Shown: positions 1 through 11,197, counted from the first letter of the stretch. The stretch is DNA of 64,000 bases from Gammaproteobacteria bacterium (GCA_022599775.1 JAHZLQ010000017.1:1-64000), one strand, 5' to 3'. Translations and numbers: made by a program. The notes: generated by a model from the sequence alone, not told the origin.

Positions 1-228
1 CCATGCCTCCGGCAGAAACCGCGATTGCTCGTCAGATGTCGCCTCAAGTCGATCCACCCACTCAGACTATCGACTCTCCTCTGCGATGTCCAGCAGACTT
101 GTGGGACAAGCTCAGCACGAAGTGGGAGAGGGGAGGGCCGACCGCGGAGCGGGTGGTGGGGCGAGGGCCGGCCACACCCAGCGCAGGATTCGTTTTTCGG
201 GATGCCTCCGCTGGCATGGCCGTTAGGC
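1..228. other. Left edge, no gene recognised
   Basis: No reading frame here has a recognisable product. The stretch is GC-rich with purine-rich runs around 120-160. It lies downstream of the small secreted protein gene at 229-603 (minus strand), so it may only hold that operon's 3' region. Confidence 0.4.
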
Positions 229-603
229 TCACTTGGACGCCGCCGCCTTCTTGAACGCCTTGATCTGCGCATTGAACTGCTCGGCCAGCCCCTCTTCGTA
301 CGCAACGATCTCATTGACCTGGCCCGCATAGCGCTCGTGAATCTCCTGCGCTTCGTCCTTGTCCAGGGAGTCCGCGCGATCCACCAGCACCGCGCGCTCC
401 TGCGCATTGAGGCAATCGACGAAGGCCTTGACCTTGCCGTCATAGGTCTTGAAGGCCGCCTGCGCCTCCACCATTTCGGCTTGCGTGGCCGTGCTGCCGT
501 CAGGAATCACGACGGTCGGGTCCGGCTTGATGCATTCGGCCTGCGCAGCGGTGCTGCCCAAGGCCAACACTGCGGCAGCCATCACGAGGCTTCGGGTTTT
601 CAT
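229..603 (-). CDS. Small secreted protein of unknown function
   Basis: A 124-residue protein with a clear Sec signal peptide: basic MKTRS start, hydrophobic core about residues 6-18, and an AQA cleavage site near residue 22. The mature part is short, charged and probably helical, with two cysteines (near residues 24 and 64) that could form a disulfide in the periplasm. It is rich in Ala, Glu and Lys and ends in a Lys/Ala tail. I do not recognise a family. It follows batD by about 60 bases on the same strand and could be read as the last gene of the bat operon, but there is no overlap, so co-transcription is only inferred. GC-rich codon use matches its neighbours. Confidence 0.75.
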   Translation of the reverse strand: MKTRSLVMAAAVLALGSTAAQAECIKPDPTVVIPDGSTATQAEMVEAQAAFKTYDGKVKAFVDCLNAQERAVLVDRADSLDKDEAQEIHERYAGQVNEIVAYEEGLAEQFNAQIKAFKKAAASK

Positions 604-663
604 CGGTCTCCTCCAGTCCTGGGTGTTTCGCGACTATTTTAGTTCGACGCCGTGCGGTCGTGC

Positions 664-2433
664 TCAGGGATACAAGCCGGCCAGCTGCGGCTTCGAAGGC
701 TCACCCGCCGACGGCGATTCGCCCGGCAGAGCCTTCAAGGCACGCTCCAGCGCCGCGCCCTGCCAGCTTGCGCCGGCGTAGACCGCGCGATCCAGCGCCT
801 GCAGCAGCTGCTTTTGCTGCGCATCGTCGAGTCGCGCCGCGAGCGCATTGAGACCGGCGGGCGGATTCTGCGGCCAATGCGCCTGCGCCCAGGCCAGCAG
901 CTGACGGCGCGCCGCGGGCGCATCATCGGCACGGCAGGCATCGCGAAATGCCTTGCGCGACGCGGCAGCCGACGTCCGCCCGGCCGGCATCGGCGGTGAC
1001 GGCGGCGGCCCGGAACGTCCGCCGCGACTGCGCACAAACCAGGCACCGAGGGTCAGCAGCCACAGGGCCGCAAACAGCATGCTGAGCCAGAACCAGAGGC
1101 CGCCGGCAGTCGGCGACGGCGTGCCGTCCGACGGTTCGGGGCTCGGCGGCGGCGCGAGTTGATCGCTGTCTTGCACGGCTTGCGGCTGCGGCACCGAGAC
1201 CTCGGGCGCACCGGGAATCGCGCCCGCGGCCGGCAGGATATCCAGGGTGTGCTCGGGCAGCACCACCTCGCGCAGTTCGTCGCGCGTGATGTCCCACCAT
1301 TTCAGACGCAGTTCGGGCAGGCGGTAGCGTCCGGGCCGGCTGGCGATGATCGCCACGTCCTGCTCACGCCGGCCGACCAGGGTGCCGCTCTGAAGGTCGT
1401 TGCCGGTCTGGGCCTGATCCGGATAGGCCTTGAGCCCGTCCGGAAGCGTCATCAATTGCGCCAGGTCCGGCAATTGTTCGGCGATCAGGCCCTCGGCGCT
1501 GAGGCGCATGTGACGCGTGATCGGCTCGCCGACATGCACGCGCGCGCCGTCCGGCCGCCATTCCTCATCCAGGCTCAGATTGCGCGCCGGCAGCCAGGTC
1601 CCGCCGGCTGCCGCCGCAGGCCGCGGCCGCACATCCAGCGTGATCGGTTCGCTGCGGGAACGGATCGGGCGTGACGCGCCCATCATGCCGCTCAGCGGCG
1701 AATTGCCGAACAGGCTGTCGAAGGCGCTGCCGCGACTGCGGTCCGAAATCTGCGCATCCAGCACCACGCCGTCGAGTTCCAGCGTCCCGCTGCGCTGCGG
1801 GAAGATCAGGTAGCGGCGCGTGATGACCTGATACTCGCGCCCGTCCCGCGTCTCGCGTGACTGCTGGTCTTCACCCAGGGTCTGCACCAGCAAGTCGTCA
1901 CTCCGGGGCAGATCGAGGCTGGCCTGATACAGCGGCTGGTCGGTATGGACCTGGACGGTGAGCACCACGGCGGACTGAACGTAGGGCTGTGTCTTGTCGA
2001 CCGTGGCGGTCACGAATACCGGCGCGGCCTGCGCTCCAGACGCCGCGGCGTTGCCGGACGAACCGCTGCCGACATTCAGCGTCAGTGCCTGGGTGCGTTC
2101 GCCATTCCATTCCAGCGGGGGCACCACAAGCTTGCCGCTGCGCCTCGGCGACAGCGTGATGCGCAGCTGCACCTGCGCCGAGAAGTCGCCATTGCTGAAC
2201 TGCATGCTGGAACCGCGACTGGTGCCGAGCACCTCGAAGTCCTGCTGCAAGGGCGACAGGTCCGGATCCTTGCTGGTGCGCCCCTGGTGCTGCAACAGCA
2301 GCTGTACGGTCTCGCCCGGGCCGACGCTGACGCGATCGAGCCGCGCCGAGATCTCGGCCATCGCCGGCAGACTGAAACCCGCGACCACCAAAAGGCACAG
2401 CACGCAGGAAAGCTTGCGGATCAGGCTGGTCAC
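664..2433 (-). CDS. batD: BatD family protein (oxygen tolerance)
   Basis: About 589 residues. The chosen start is a GTG at 2433 whose GTGA overlaps the stop of the upstream TPR gene, giving a clean signal peptide (basic VTSLIRK start, hydrophobic core, cleavage after AMA). A longer frame exists upstream but would bury this signal. The periplasmic part is made of beta-rich BatD repeats, for example 'VGPGETVQLLLQ' near the N-terminus and several 'PL' strand motifs. A single transmembrane helix follows near residues 440-465 and a cytoplasmic helical tail ends the protein. BatD proteins accompany the VWA proteins BatA and BatB at the envelope and affect aerotolerance or stress resistance in some bacteria. 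The molecular role is not known. It is the last coupled gene of the moxR-bat operon. Confidence 0.88.
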   Translation of the reverse strand: MTSLIRKLSCVLCLLVVAGFSLPAMAEISARLDRVSVGPGETVQLLLQHQGRTSKDPDLSPLQQDFEVLGTSRGSSMQFSNGDFSAQVQLRITLSPRRSGKLVVPPLEWNGERTQALTLNVGSGSSGNAAASGAQAAPVFVTATVDKTQPYVQSAVVLTVQVHTDQPLYQASLDLPRSDDLLVQTLGEDQQSRETRDGREYQVITRRYLIFPQRSGTLELDGVVLDAQISDRSRGSAFDSLFGNSPLSGMMGASRPIRSRSEPITLDVRPRPAAAAGGTWLPARNLSLDEEWRPDGARVHVGEPITRHMRLSAEGLIAEQLPDLAQLMTLPDGLKAYPDQAQTGNDLQSGTLVGRREQDVAIIASRPGRYRLPELRLKWWDITRDELREVVLPEHTLDILPAAGAIPGAPEVSVPQPQAVQDSDQLAPPPSPEPSDGTPSPTAGGLWFWLSMLFAALWLLTLGAWFVRSRGGRSGPPPSPPMPAGRTSAAASRKAFRDACRADDAPAARRQLLAWAQAHWPQNPPAGLNALAARLDDAQQKQLLQALDRAVYAGASWQGAALERALKALPGESPSAGEPSKPQLAGLYP

Positions 2434-3371
2434 GGTTGCTGTTGCTCCTGCTGTTTCATCATGTGCTCGATCAGGAATTTGCGACGCAGCAGGCCGCCGG
2501 GATCGTCCGGGATGCGTCGCAGCCACTGATCCTGCGCCAACTGCGCCTCGCTCTCGGGGGTGCCGGTTTCGCCGATCAGCGGCGGGCCTTCGGATTCGGG
2601 CTCACCGTCATCCGCAGGCTCCCGCGGCACCGCGGCCTGGCCCTGCGGCGCGTCGGCGGGGGGCTCCTTGTCCGCTTGTTCGTCGGCCTGAGCCTGTTCG
2701 AGCGCGGCCTGCGCATCACGTTGCGCCTGCGCGGCCTCCTCGGACGCATCCGGCTGGTCGCCGGACTGATCCTGAGCGCTCTGGGGCTCGGAGGCCTGTC
2801 CGGCCTGCGGCTGTTGCTGATCCTGCTGGCCTTGCTGCGGATCGCCCTGCCCGCCCGGCTGATCCTGGCTGTCGCCGGATTCGCCTTGCTGCGGGTCCTG
2901 TTGCTTCTGCTGGTCCTGCTGGTCCTGCTGGTCCTGCTGATCTTGGGGCTGCCCGTCCTGTTGGCTCTGCTGCTGTTGTTGCAACGCCTGATTCACCAGC
3001 TCGCGATTTCGCTTCGCATCGGCATTGCCGGGATCGCGCTGCAATGCTGCGTCGTAAGCCGCCAGCGCGGCCTGCAACTCGCCCGAATGCGCCAGCGCAT
3101 TGCCACGGTTGTAATGCGCGTCCGCGTCGTCGAATCCGGAAAATCCCTGCGCAGCGGCCTCGTAGTTGCCGGCCTGCAACTCGGCGTAAGCCTTGCGTCG
3201 CGGATCGCTGAAGGTTGCGGCCGCGCTGGCGGCATCACCCTGCTGCAACAAGGCCTCGCCGCGCTGATCCGCGTTGCGCCACAGCAAAGTCCACACCTCA
3301 TTCGCCTGAGCGTCGAACGCCAGGGCCGCGCTCAGCAGGAGTGCCAGTTTCCAAGCCCTGCGCCAGCGCAT
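2430..3371 (-). CDS. batC: BatC-like TPR protein with Gln/Asp-rich tail
   Basis: About 313 residues, starting at an ATG at 3371 that overlaps the batB stop by one base (TGATG). The N-terminus is a signal or anchor (RRAWKLALLLSAALAF). Two to three TPR-like helical repeats follow, including 'YNRGNALAHSGELQAALAAY'. The second half is a very low-complexity region of Gln, Asp, Glu, Pro and Ser, with a perfect DQQ tandem near the middle. Such tails are usual for the TPR protein of bat operons, which probably acts as a periplasmic scaffold for the VWA proteins. The 3' end overlaps batD by four bases. An upstream in-frame start would add about 26 residues and extend into batB, which is less likely because the overlap start gives the proper signal peptide. 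Confidence 0.85.
   Translation of the reverse strand: MRWRRAWKLALLLSAALAFDAQANEVWTLLWRNADQRGEALLQQGDAASAAATFSDPRRKAYAELQAGNYEAAAQGFSGFDDADAHYNRGNALAHSGELQAALAAYDAALQRDPGNADAKRNRELVNQALQQQQQSQQDGQPQDQQDQQDQQDQQKQQDPQQGESGDSQDQPGGQGDPQQGQQDQQQPQAGQASEPQSAQDQSGDQPDASEEAAQAQRDAQAALEQAQADEQADKEPPADAPQGQAAVPREPADDGEPESEGPPLIGETGTPESEAQLAQDQWLRRIPDDPGGLLRRKFLIEHMMKQQEQQQP
2906..2943 (-). repeat. 9-base tandem repeat encoding DQQ
   Basis: Roughly four copies of a 9-base unit (coding strand GACCAGCAG) lie inside the TPR gene and encode successive Asp-Gln-Gln triplets. The unit length keeps the frame whatever the copy number. Boundaries are approximate. Confidence 0.7.
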
Positions 3372-4375
3372 CACAACCATCCCCGGCGTCCGAACAGCGC
3401 CGCCAGCACCAGCAGCACCGGCAGCAGCCAGATGCCGGCGTCGCGCCACTTGGACAGCGTGACGTCCGTCGCCGCACCACCCCGCAGCGGCGATTGCTGC
3501 GCCACCAGTTCGCTGGTGAGATCGGCCAGCCCGGACAGGGGGCGATAGCGGCCGCCGGCCGCGGTGGCGAGCCCCTGCAAGGGCTCGGGATCGAATCGCG
3601 CAAGCGCGGTGTTGCCTTGCGCATCGCGCACGAAGCCACCGCTGCCACCCGGCAAGGGCGCGCCGCCCGGCGTGCCGACGCCGAGCACGCTGAGCTTCAC
3701 ACCCTTGTTGCGCAGGCGGCCGGCCGCGGCGAAGGCTGCGGCCGGATCGGCGTAACCGTCGCTGATCACGATCACGCGCTGGTCGCTGGCGGCGGAACCG
3801 GCCAGCAGTTCGGCGGCGCGGTCCAGCGCGGGCGCCAGCTGATCGCCGCGCGTCGGCATGATCGCCGGCTCCAGCGGCGACAGCAGCGATCGCACGGTGG
3901 CCACATCCGAGGTCAGCGGCGTGACGGTGTAGGCCTCCTCGCTGAACACCACCAGACCCACGCGCGCGTCATGCGCGGCGCTCAGCACGTCGTCGAGCGC
4001 GTAACGCGCGCGGGTCACCCGGTCCGGGCTGAGGTCGGCGACCGTCATCGACGGCGAGAGGTCCAGAATCACGATCCAGGCTGCCGAGCCACGAAACGCC
4101 GGAGCCGATTCCTGCTCCCAGGCGGGGCCGGCCAGGGCCAGCACGGCCACCGTCCACAGCAGTGCCAGCAAGGGCCAGGGCGACAGTCCGCCGCGCGCGG
4201 CGGCGCCCTCCAGCTGAAGACCGGCGAGCAGTTCCGGATCGATCAGTCTCGACCAGTTGCCATCCCGGCTGCGGCGCTTCGCCAGCCACAGGCTCAGGCC
4301 CCACAGCAGCGGCAAGGCCAGCAGCCAGGCCGGTCTCAGGAAATGAAAATCCTGGAGGATCGGCGCCAGGCTCAC
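3371..4375 (-). CDS. batB: BatB, VWA-domain membrane protein
   Basis: About 334 residues from a GTG at 4375 that overlaps the batA stop (GTGA). The order is an N-terminal membrane segment (FLRPAWLLALPLLWGLSLWL), a second hydrophobic helix (ALLWTVAVLALAGPAW), then a von Willebrand factor A domain with a MIDAS motif (DLSPSM) and a conserved VVFSEEAY strand, and a C-terminal helix (IWLLPVLLVLAALF). This is the BatA/BatB layout: a membrane-anchored metal-dependent adhesion domain facing the periplasm. It probably assembles with BatA and the TPR and BatD proteins. Overlaps on both sides indicate translational coupling. Confidence 0.9.
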   Translation of the reverse strand: MSLAPILQDFHFLRPAWLLALPLLWGLSLWLAKRRSRDGNWSRLIDPELLAGLQLEGAAARGGLSPWPLLALLWTVAVLALAGPAWEQESAPAFRGSAAWIVILDLSPSMTVADLSPDRVTRARYALDDVLSAAHDARVGLVVFSEEAYTVTPLTSDVATVRSLLSPLEPAIMPTRGDQLAPALDRAAELLAGSAASDQRVIVISDGYADPAAAFAAAGRLRNKGVKLSVLGVGTPGGAPLPGGSGGFVRDAQGNTALARFDPEPLQGLATAAGGRYRPLSGLADLTSELVAQQSPLRGGAATDVTLSKWRDAGIWLLPVLLVLAALFGRRGWL

Positions 4376-5337
4376 GTCGAGGTTCTCCACAGCACGGCCG
4401 GCAGGCTCAGCAGCAAGGCCAGCGCCAGCGGCCAGACGAACCACTCGGTCGTGGGCCGGTACCACTGGTCACGGCCGGTGGCCGGTTCGAGTTCGTCGAT
4501 CCGCGCGTAGACGTCCTGCAGCGCGTTGGCGTCGGTCGCGCGGAAATACTCACCGCCGGTGATCTGGGCGATGTATTGCAGGGTGCTTTCGTCGAGATCG
4601 CTGTTACCGCGCGCCAGGCCGAACAGTCCACCGCCGGACTTCGCGCCGACGCCGATGGTGTACACCTTCAGTCCGGCTTCGGCCGCCAGCTTGGCGGCGT
4701 TGGCCGGCGGCATCGCCCCGGCGTTGCTGCTGCCGTCGGTCAGCAACACCAGCACGGTGTCGCCCTCGCCGCCGGCGGCCGGGTTGTCGCGCAGCCGCTT
4801 GATCGCCAGGCCGATGGCATCGCCGATCGCGGTATTGGTGCCGGCCATGCCGATCATCGCCTCCTGCAGGAAGCGGCTCGCGGTATCGAGATCGGAGGTC
4901 AGCGGCGCCTGCAGATAGGGTTGGGTCGCAAACAGGATCAGGCCCACCTGATCGCCCTTGCGGCCTTCGATGAACTGTCCGGCCACGGCCTGCACCACCT
5001 GCAGACGATTGTAGCCACCGGCCATGTCCTCGGCCGCCATCGAGCGCGACACGTCCACCGCCAGCAGCAGGCGACGGCCCTCGGTCGGTACCGGCTGGGT
5101 CTCGCCCAACCATTGCGGACGCATCGCGGCGGCCACCAGCGCCAGCCACACCAGGGCCAGCAGAGCCAGCCGCAGGCGTGGATTGCTGCGTGCCGCCACC
5201 GCCGGCGCACCCGCCACCTGGGCGGCGAACGGCAGAAACAGGGCGGCGCCCTGCGGGCGCGAAACGGGCAGCAGCCGCGACAACAACCACGGCAAGGGCA
5301 GCAGCAACAACATCCACGGCCAGGCCAGATGGATCAT
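4372..5337 (-). CDS. batA: BatA, VWA-domain membrane protein
   Basis: About 321 residues. The ATG at 5337 sits in an ATGA overlap with the DUF4381 gene, and the resulting N-terminus (MIHLAWPWMLLLLPLPWLL) is a typical BatA membrane anchor. A second helix (LALLALVWLALVAAAM) is followed by the VWA domain with MIDAS 'DVSRSM', the 'GLILFATQPYLQAPLTSD' segment, and 'GTNTAIGDAIGLA' with the conserved threonine. A last helix (FVWPLALALLLSLPAVLW) closes the protein. BatA and BatB are paralogues that usually occur together, and both are present and intact here. The function in the envelope is inferred from the family only. Confidence 0.92.
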   Translation of the reverse strand: MIHLAWPWMLLLLPLPWLLSRLLPVSRPQGAALFLPFAAQVAGAPAVAARSNPRLRLALLALVWLALVAAAMRPQWLGETQPVPTEGRRLLLAVDVSRSMAAEDMAGGYNRLQVVQAVAGQFIEGRKGDQVGLILFATQPYLQAPLTSDLDTASRFLQEAMIGMAGTNTAIGDAIGLAIKRLRDNPAAGGEGDTVLVLLTDGSSNAGAMPPANAAKLAAEAGLKVYTIGVGAKSGGGLFGLARGNSDLDESTLQYIAQITGGEYFRATDANALQDVYARIDELEPATGRDQWYRPTTEWFVWPLALALLLSLPAVLWRTST

Positions 5338-5792
5338 GCCGGCCGTCCCTTTTTGACAAAACCGCGCGCGCCGCCGAACCAGGCGGCGCGATCGCCCTGG
5401 GCCTGCCCGCCATACGCGGCACGCAGCAATTGGCGACCGGCCTCGTCTCTCCAGGCCGCACCACCGTGGGCGACGACGAAGTCCAGCCAGGCCGCGCCAC
5501 TGAGTCTGGCCACGCGGTCCCGCCCGAAACGCGCCACGGCATAGCGGCGCGTCAGCGATTCCAGATGTTGTGCCAGGGCCGCATCGTCGAGCCCGGCGTC
5601 GTCGATGGCGCGCAGCTCCGCGAGCGCGGCGCGGCGCAGGCGCCGCGACGGATGACGCCACCACGCCAACAAGGCGGCCAGCAATCCGAGTACGACGACC
5701 AGCAGCAGCCACCAGCCCGGGGCCGGTGGCCACCAACCGGCCGGCGGCGGCGCATGCGCCGGGGCGAGTTGTGCGAGCAGGCTCTCGTTCAT
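5334..5792 (-). CDS. DUF4381 membrane protein of the bat operon
   Basis: A 152-residue protein with one transmembrane helix (WWLLLVVVLGLLAALLAWW, about residues 27-45), then a cytoplasmic Arg-rich helical domain (RRLRRAALAELRAI... and RRYAVARFGRDRVA). This matches DUF4381, which is regularly encoded between the DUF58 gene and batA. It overlaps both neighbours by four bases (ATGA at each end). The role is unknown. Its position suggests a link between the soluble MoxR/DUF58 pair and the VWA membrane proteins. Confidence 0.85.
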   Translation of the reverse strand: MNESLLAQLAPAHAPPPAGWWPPAPGWWLLLVVVLGLLAALLAWWRHPSRRLRRAALAELRAIDDAGLDDAALAQHLESLTRRYAVARFGRDRVARLSGAAWLDFVVAHGGAAWRDEAGRQLLRAAYGGQAQGDRAAWFGGARGFVKKGRPA

Positions 5793-6687
5793 GCCGCCCA
5801 GGCCGGCTCACGCAGTAACGGCGGCAGTACGTCTTCGATCGGATCGGCGGTATCGAGCCGCGTCAGCGGCAGACGCAGACACCGCGCCAGATCGACCAGT
5901 TGCTGCTCACGCGCACGCCATGCCGCCGCCCAGGCGGCTTGGCTGGATTGTCCATCCATCCACCATAGGCGGCCCGGTACACCGACCCGGTAACGGCCGG
6001 CCGGCAGTCCATTGGCTTCCAGGGCATCGGTGATGCGCAGCAGGCGCACATCGCTGCGCGCCGCGATCGCCGCCAGCGTCGCCTCGGCCTGCGCATCGAG
6101 CCCGGCGAAATCGCTGAGGATCAGGATCAGGCTGCCGGGCTGCACCAGCGGCTGCAGGGCGTCGAGGGCGGCGGACAAGGCACCCGGATTCGGCGCGGCG
6201 GGCGCGCTCGGCTGTTCTTCGACCAAGGCTTCGAGCAAGGGCAGCACGCCGGCCTGCCGCGCGCGCGTCGGCAGGATGCGCGGCAGGCCGCCAGTGCCGG
6301 CAAATACGGCGCCGAGCTTGTCGCCGCCGCCGACCGCGACCCAGGCCAGCAGGGCTGCGGCCCGGACCAGCAAGGCCGATTTGAGCTGGCGCCGGCTGCC
6401 GAAGAACAGGCCGGGATGCAGATCCGGCAGCAGCCACACCGGTCGCTCGCGTTCCTCGCGAAACAGCTTGGTGTGCGGGCGGCCGCGCCGCGCCGTCACG
6501 CGCCAGTCGATGGTGCGGGCATCGTCGCCCGAGGTGTAAAGGCGCACTTCCTCGAATTCCAGACCGCGGCCGCGCTGGGCGCTGCGATGGCCCCCCATCA
6601 GGCGCGCCAGCGCAGGCCGGTGCGCGTGCAGGCTGAGCCCCTGTGCCGCGCCGCGCAGCGCGACCAGTTCCGCGAGGTCCGGAAGCA

Positions 6688-6688
<1 letters not shown>
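5789..6688 (-). CDS. DUF58 protein partnered with MoxR
   Basis: About 299 residues from the ATG at 6688, which overlaps the moxR stop by one base (TGATG). The DUF58 signature is clear: 'YTSGDDARTIDWRVTARRG' near residues 50-70 followed by 'TKLFREERERPVWLL', then a VWA-like fold ('ILILSDFAGLDAQ'). No N-terminal membrane helices are present, so this is the short, soluble DUF58 form. DUF58 proteins are nearly always encoded next to MoxR ATPases and are thought to be their clients or adaptors. It belongs to the seven-gene moxR-bat operon. Confidence 0.88.
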
Positions 6689-7692
<1,004 letters not shown>

Positions 7693-7841
7693 ATTGGTTT
7701 TTTGATCCGATCTCGTTCGCGGGAGATGCCTGATAGAAATGCCAAATCCCGAATAGTTCCCCGGCGCCGCGAGGATGCAGGCGGCGCCCATGAGCCTATT
7801 GTGCACAGACAATGCGCGAGGCTGAACCCGAGCGGCGTGAT

Positions 7842-8777
<936 letters not shown>

Positions 8778-8900
8778 GAAGGTTTCAGCAGGGATGGGAA
8801 ATGAGGACTGTAGCCTGACGGGAGCAGGATTGGCTCGGCAAGGTGTGGACTGTTTCCTTTGCGCCTTCGCGGCTTTGCGCGAACACGATCCAAACAGGAT

Positions 8901-9911
8901 CTACGCGCCGCCTGCCAATTCCCGCATCACCACCGTCGCATACGTCCCTGGTGGCAGACGGAAACTGACTTCCAGCGCATCGCCGTCCAGCCAGCGCCAG
9001 CTCAGGTCGCGCGGGATCAGCCGCGTCGGGCGACGATCCTGGTCGAGGCCTGCGGCTTCCAGACCCTGCGTCAACGCCTCATAGCCATTGGCGATGCTCT
9101 GCTCCAGTTCGGCCGATTCATCCGCCGAGGGCAGCGCGCCGCGGCCCCACAGGGGCGCGGACGGGTGGACGTCACCCTCCGCCAGGCGCTGCGCCAGCAA
9201 ATCGGTATAGGGTTCCGGGCCGAACCAGGAGCGCGAACCGGCCAGGCTCCAGATTTCACCGTCCAGTGCGCGGTCCCAGCGATCCATCTGCACGCGCTCG
9301 GCCAGCACGGCATTGAATATCTGGGAACGCGCCGCCGAGATCAGCAGGGAACGCGTCTTCTTGTCCACGCGCTGGCCGGCGAACATCTTCTCGGCGCGGG
9401 CGACATTGCCACCGCTGCGTCCGAAACGCTGCTCGCCGAAGTAGTTGGGTACGCCGCGCGCGGCGATGGCGGCCAGACAGGATTCGGCGGCATCACGCTG
9501 GCCCTGCACCTCACGCAGCACCAGCACGAAACGATTGCCGGCGAGCGCGCCGCGCTTGAGCTTGCGCCGATGCCGCGAAACCTCCAGCACCTGGACTTCC
9601 TCGTGCGGGAACGCCGACCAGTCGGGCTCGGCCTTGCCGGCCAGTTGCACCGAGAACGCCTGCGTGGTGACGGCGTGACGGTCCTTGAGTCCGGTGTGGC
9701 CGACACCCACCGGCGAGACATCGGCGAAGCGCGCCAGCTCCCGTGCCACCCAGTCCGTGTTCGCGCCGCGCTTGCGCACGATCAACAACTGATGCTCACC
9801 CTCACCGTCGGCGCCGTAGCCGAGGTCCTCGACGACTTCGAAGTCTTCGGGCGCGTCCTTGATGCGGGCCTGCAGCGGCGGACCGCCGTGCGCGTAAGGC
9901 AGTTCGTCCAT
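8901..9911 (-). CDS. truD: tRNA pseudouridine(13) synthase TruD
   Basis: About 336 residues. TruD converts U13 of certain tRNAs to pseudouridine in the cytoplasm. The catalytic aspartate lies in 'GHTGLKDRHAVTTQ', and the family motif 'NYFGEQRFGRSGGN' follows in the inserted TRUD domain. The start ATG at 9911 was preferred over one 15 codons upstream because the family N-terminus begins just before the 'DFEVVE' strand, seen here as 'APEDFEVVEDLGY'. It is divergent from the tandem GST-N gene with a 128-base gap that must hold both promoters. The usual ispF/surE neighbours are absent. Confidence 0.92.
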   Translation of the reverse strand: MDELPYAHGGPPLQARIKDAPEDFEVVEDLGYGADGEGEHQLLIVRKRGANTDWVARELARFADVSPVGVGHTGLKDRHAVTTQAFSVQLAGKAEPDWSAFPHEEVQVLEVSRHRRKLKRGALAGNRFVLVLREVQGQRDAAESCLAAIAARGVPNYFGEQRFGRSGGNVARAEKMFAGQRVDKKTRSLLISAARSQIFNAVLAERVQMDRWDRALDGEIWSLAGSRSWFGPEPYTDLLAQRLAEGDVHPSAPLWGRGALPSADESAELEQSIANGYEALTQGLEAAGLDQDRRPTRLIPRDLSWRWLDGDALEVSFRLPPGTYATVVMRELAGGA

Positions 9912-10039
9912 CGTGCGGGAAACCTTCCAAGCTTGAGCGGGCGCGGATTGTCGCATCCACCTCGACCATCATGCAGACACGGCAGACCGCTGCGGCCGGC
10001 GTCTGCTAGCGTGGCCGCAAATTCTCCGCGGGTCGATCC

Positions 10040-10813
10040 ATGCCAAACGTCGCAGAAGTCCTCCTCAATTCCCTCGGCAGCACCGCGCGCGGCTGGCGTG
10101 GCTCTCGCGTACTGACGCGCCAGTCCACGCAGCCCGACAAGCCGCTCAAGCTCTACGACATCGAGGCCTGCCCCTACTGCCGGCTGGTGCGCGAGGTGCT
10201 GACCGAACTGGACCTGGACGTGATGATTCTGCCCTGCCCCAAGGGCGGCACGCGCTATCGCGCCGAGGCGCAGGCGATCGGCGGCAAGCAGCAGTTCCCA
10301 TTGCTGGTCGATGACAACACCGGCACGGTGATGTACGAATCGGCGGCGATCATCGACTACCTGGCCAGGACCTACCGCGGGCGTGCACGCGGCGCCAATC
10401 CGTGGCTGCGCCCGGTGTCGGAGCTGAGTTCGTCCGCGGCTTCGGGATTCCGCCTGCGCCCCACCGGCATGAGCGGCATGCGCGTACGTGCTTCGACGCC
10501 ACCGGCCGGCCCGCTGGAACTGTTCAGCTTCGAATCGAGCCCGTACTCGATGGCCGTACGGGCCCGCCTGTGCGAACTGGAGCTGCCCTACCTGCTGCGC
10601 AACACCGGCAAGGGCGGCTGGAAGGACATAGGACCGCCGAGCTTTCGCGACAAGCTGTTCAAGGGGCCGATGGACACGACCCGCAATCGCGCCTGGCTGG
10701 CCGAGCACACCGGCCGCGTGCAGCTGCCGTATCTGATCGATCCGAACACCGGTACGCAGATGTACGAGTCGGCGGACATCCTTCGCTATCTGGACAGGAC
10801 CTACGCGAACTGA
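10040..10813 (+). CDS. Protein with two tandem GST N-terminal (thioredoxin-fold) domains
   Basis: 257 residues made of two thioredoxin-like GST-N domains in a row, with no C-terminal helical GST domain. Domain 1 (about residues 34-115) has a CPYC dithiol motif at 44-47, followed by 'FPLLVDDNTGTVMYESAAI'. Domain 2 (about 157-257) has SPYS at 167-170 in the same place, then 'LPYLIDPNTGTQMYESADI'. So the first half keeps a glutaredoxin-like active site and the second has lost both cysteines but keeps the glutathione-binding cis-Pro and Glu-Ser elements. Similar double-domain proteins occur in proteobacteria and plant plastids with no defined substrate. It is convergent with the lipoprotein gene, 18 bases apart. 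Confidence 0.85.
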   Translation: MPNVAEVLLNSLGSTARGWRGSRVLTRQSTQPDKPLKLYDIEACPYCRLVREVLTELDLDVMILPCPKGGTRYRAEAQAIGGKQQFPLLVDDNTGTVMYESAAIIDYLARTYRGRARGANPWLRPVSELSSSAASGFRLRPTGMSGMRVRASTPPAGPLELFSFESSPYSMAVRARLCELELPYLLRNTGKGGWKDIGPPSFRDKLFKGPMDTTRNRAWLAEHTGRVQLPYLIDPNTGTQMYESADILRYLDRTYAN

Positions 10814-10831
10814 GCCCGCCGTGCCGCCGGC

Positions 10832-11197
10832 TCAGGGCTCGCAGGCCTGATCGCTGTAGCCGTCGAGCGTATCCACGCTGTCGAATCCCAAGGATTCGGC
10901 CTTGTCGAGATCCTCGGCGCGGATCGCGAAGACGTTGATGCTGCCGGACGGGGCACCGCACACCATGCTGTGCATGCGGCCGTCCCGCGCTTTCTGCGCA
11001 CACTGTACGGCGATGCCCTGATCGGTGAGCTGACGTGCCATGACCGCCGCGTCTGCGCCCTTGCCCTGGCATTGCACGGCACCGTCATGCTTGTAGACCT
11101 TGAGCATTTCGGCGGGACGGTCGCCGCTGACCGGCGACGGGCCGCAGGCGGCGAGCAGCAGCCCCGGCAGCAGCCAATGTAGGCGGCGTCCCGACAC
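10832..11197 (-). CDS. Small lipoprotein of unknown function
   Basis: A 121-residue protein with a type II signal peptide: MSGRRLHW, hydrophobic core LLPGLL, and lipobox LAAC with the lipidated cysteine at about residue 18. The mature domain has four further cysteines ('VQCQGKG', 'VQCAQK', 'MVCGAP', 'QACEP'), which suggests disulfides in the periplasm. The start is a GTG at 11197 that overlaps the ppnN stop (TAG) by one base, so it is probably translated with ppnN. No family is recognised. The sorting residue after the cysteine is Gly, so outer-membrane sorting would be expected. Confidence 0.78.
   Translation of the reverse strand: MSGRRLHWLLPGLLLAACGPSPVSGDRPAEMLKVYKHDGAVQCQGKGADAAVMARQLTDQGIAVQCAQKARDGRMHSMVCGAPSGSINVFAIRAEDLDKAESLGFDSVDTLDGYSDQACEP

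Noticed and set aside
2436..3548. Hydrophobic plus-strand open frame opposite the TPR gene
   Set aside because: The apparent poly-leucine membrane protein is a mirror of the Gln/Asp-rich repeat in the TPR gene. It has no signal of its own.
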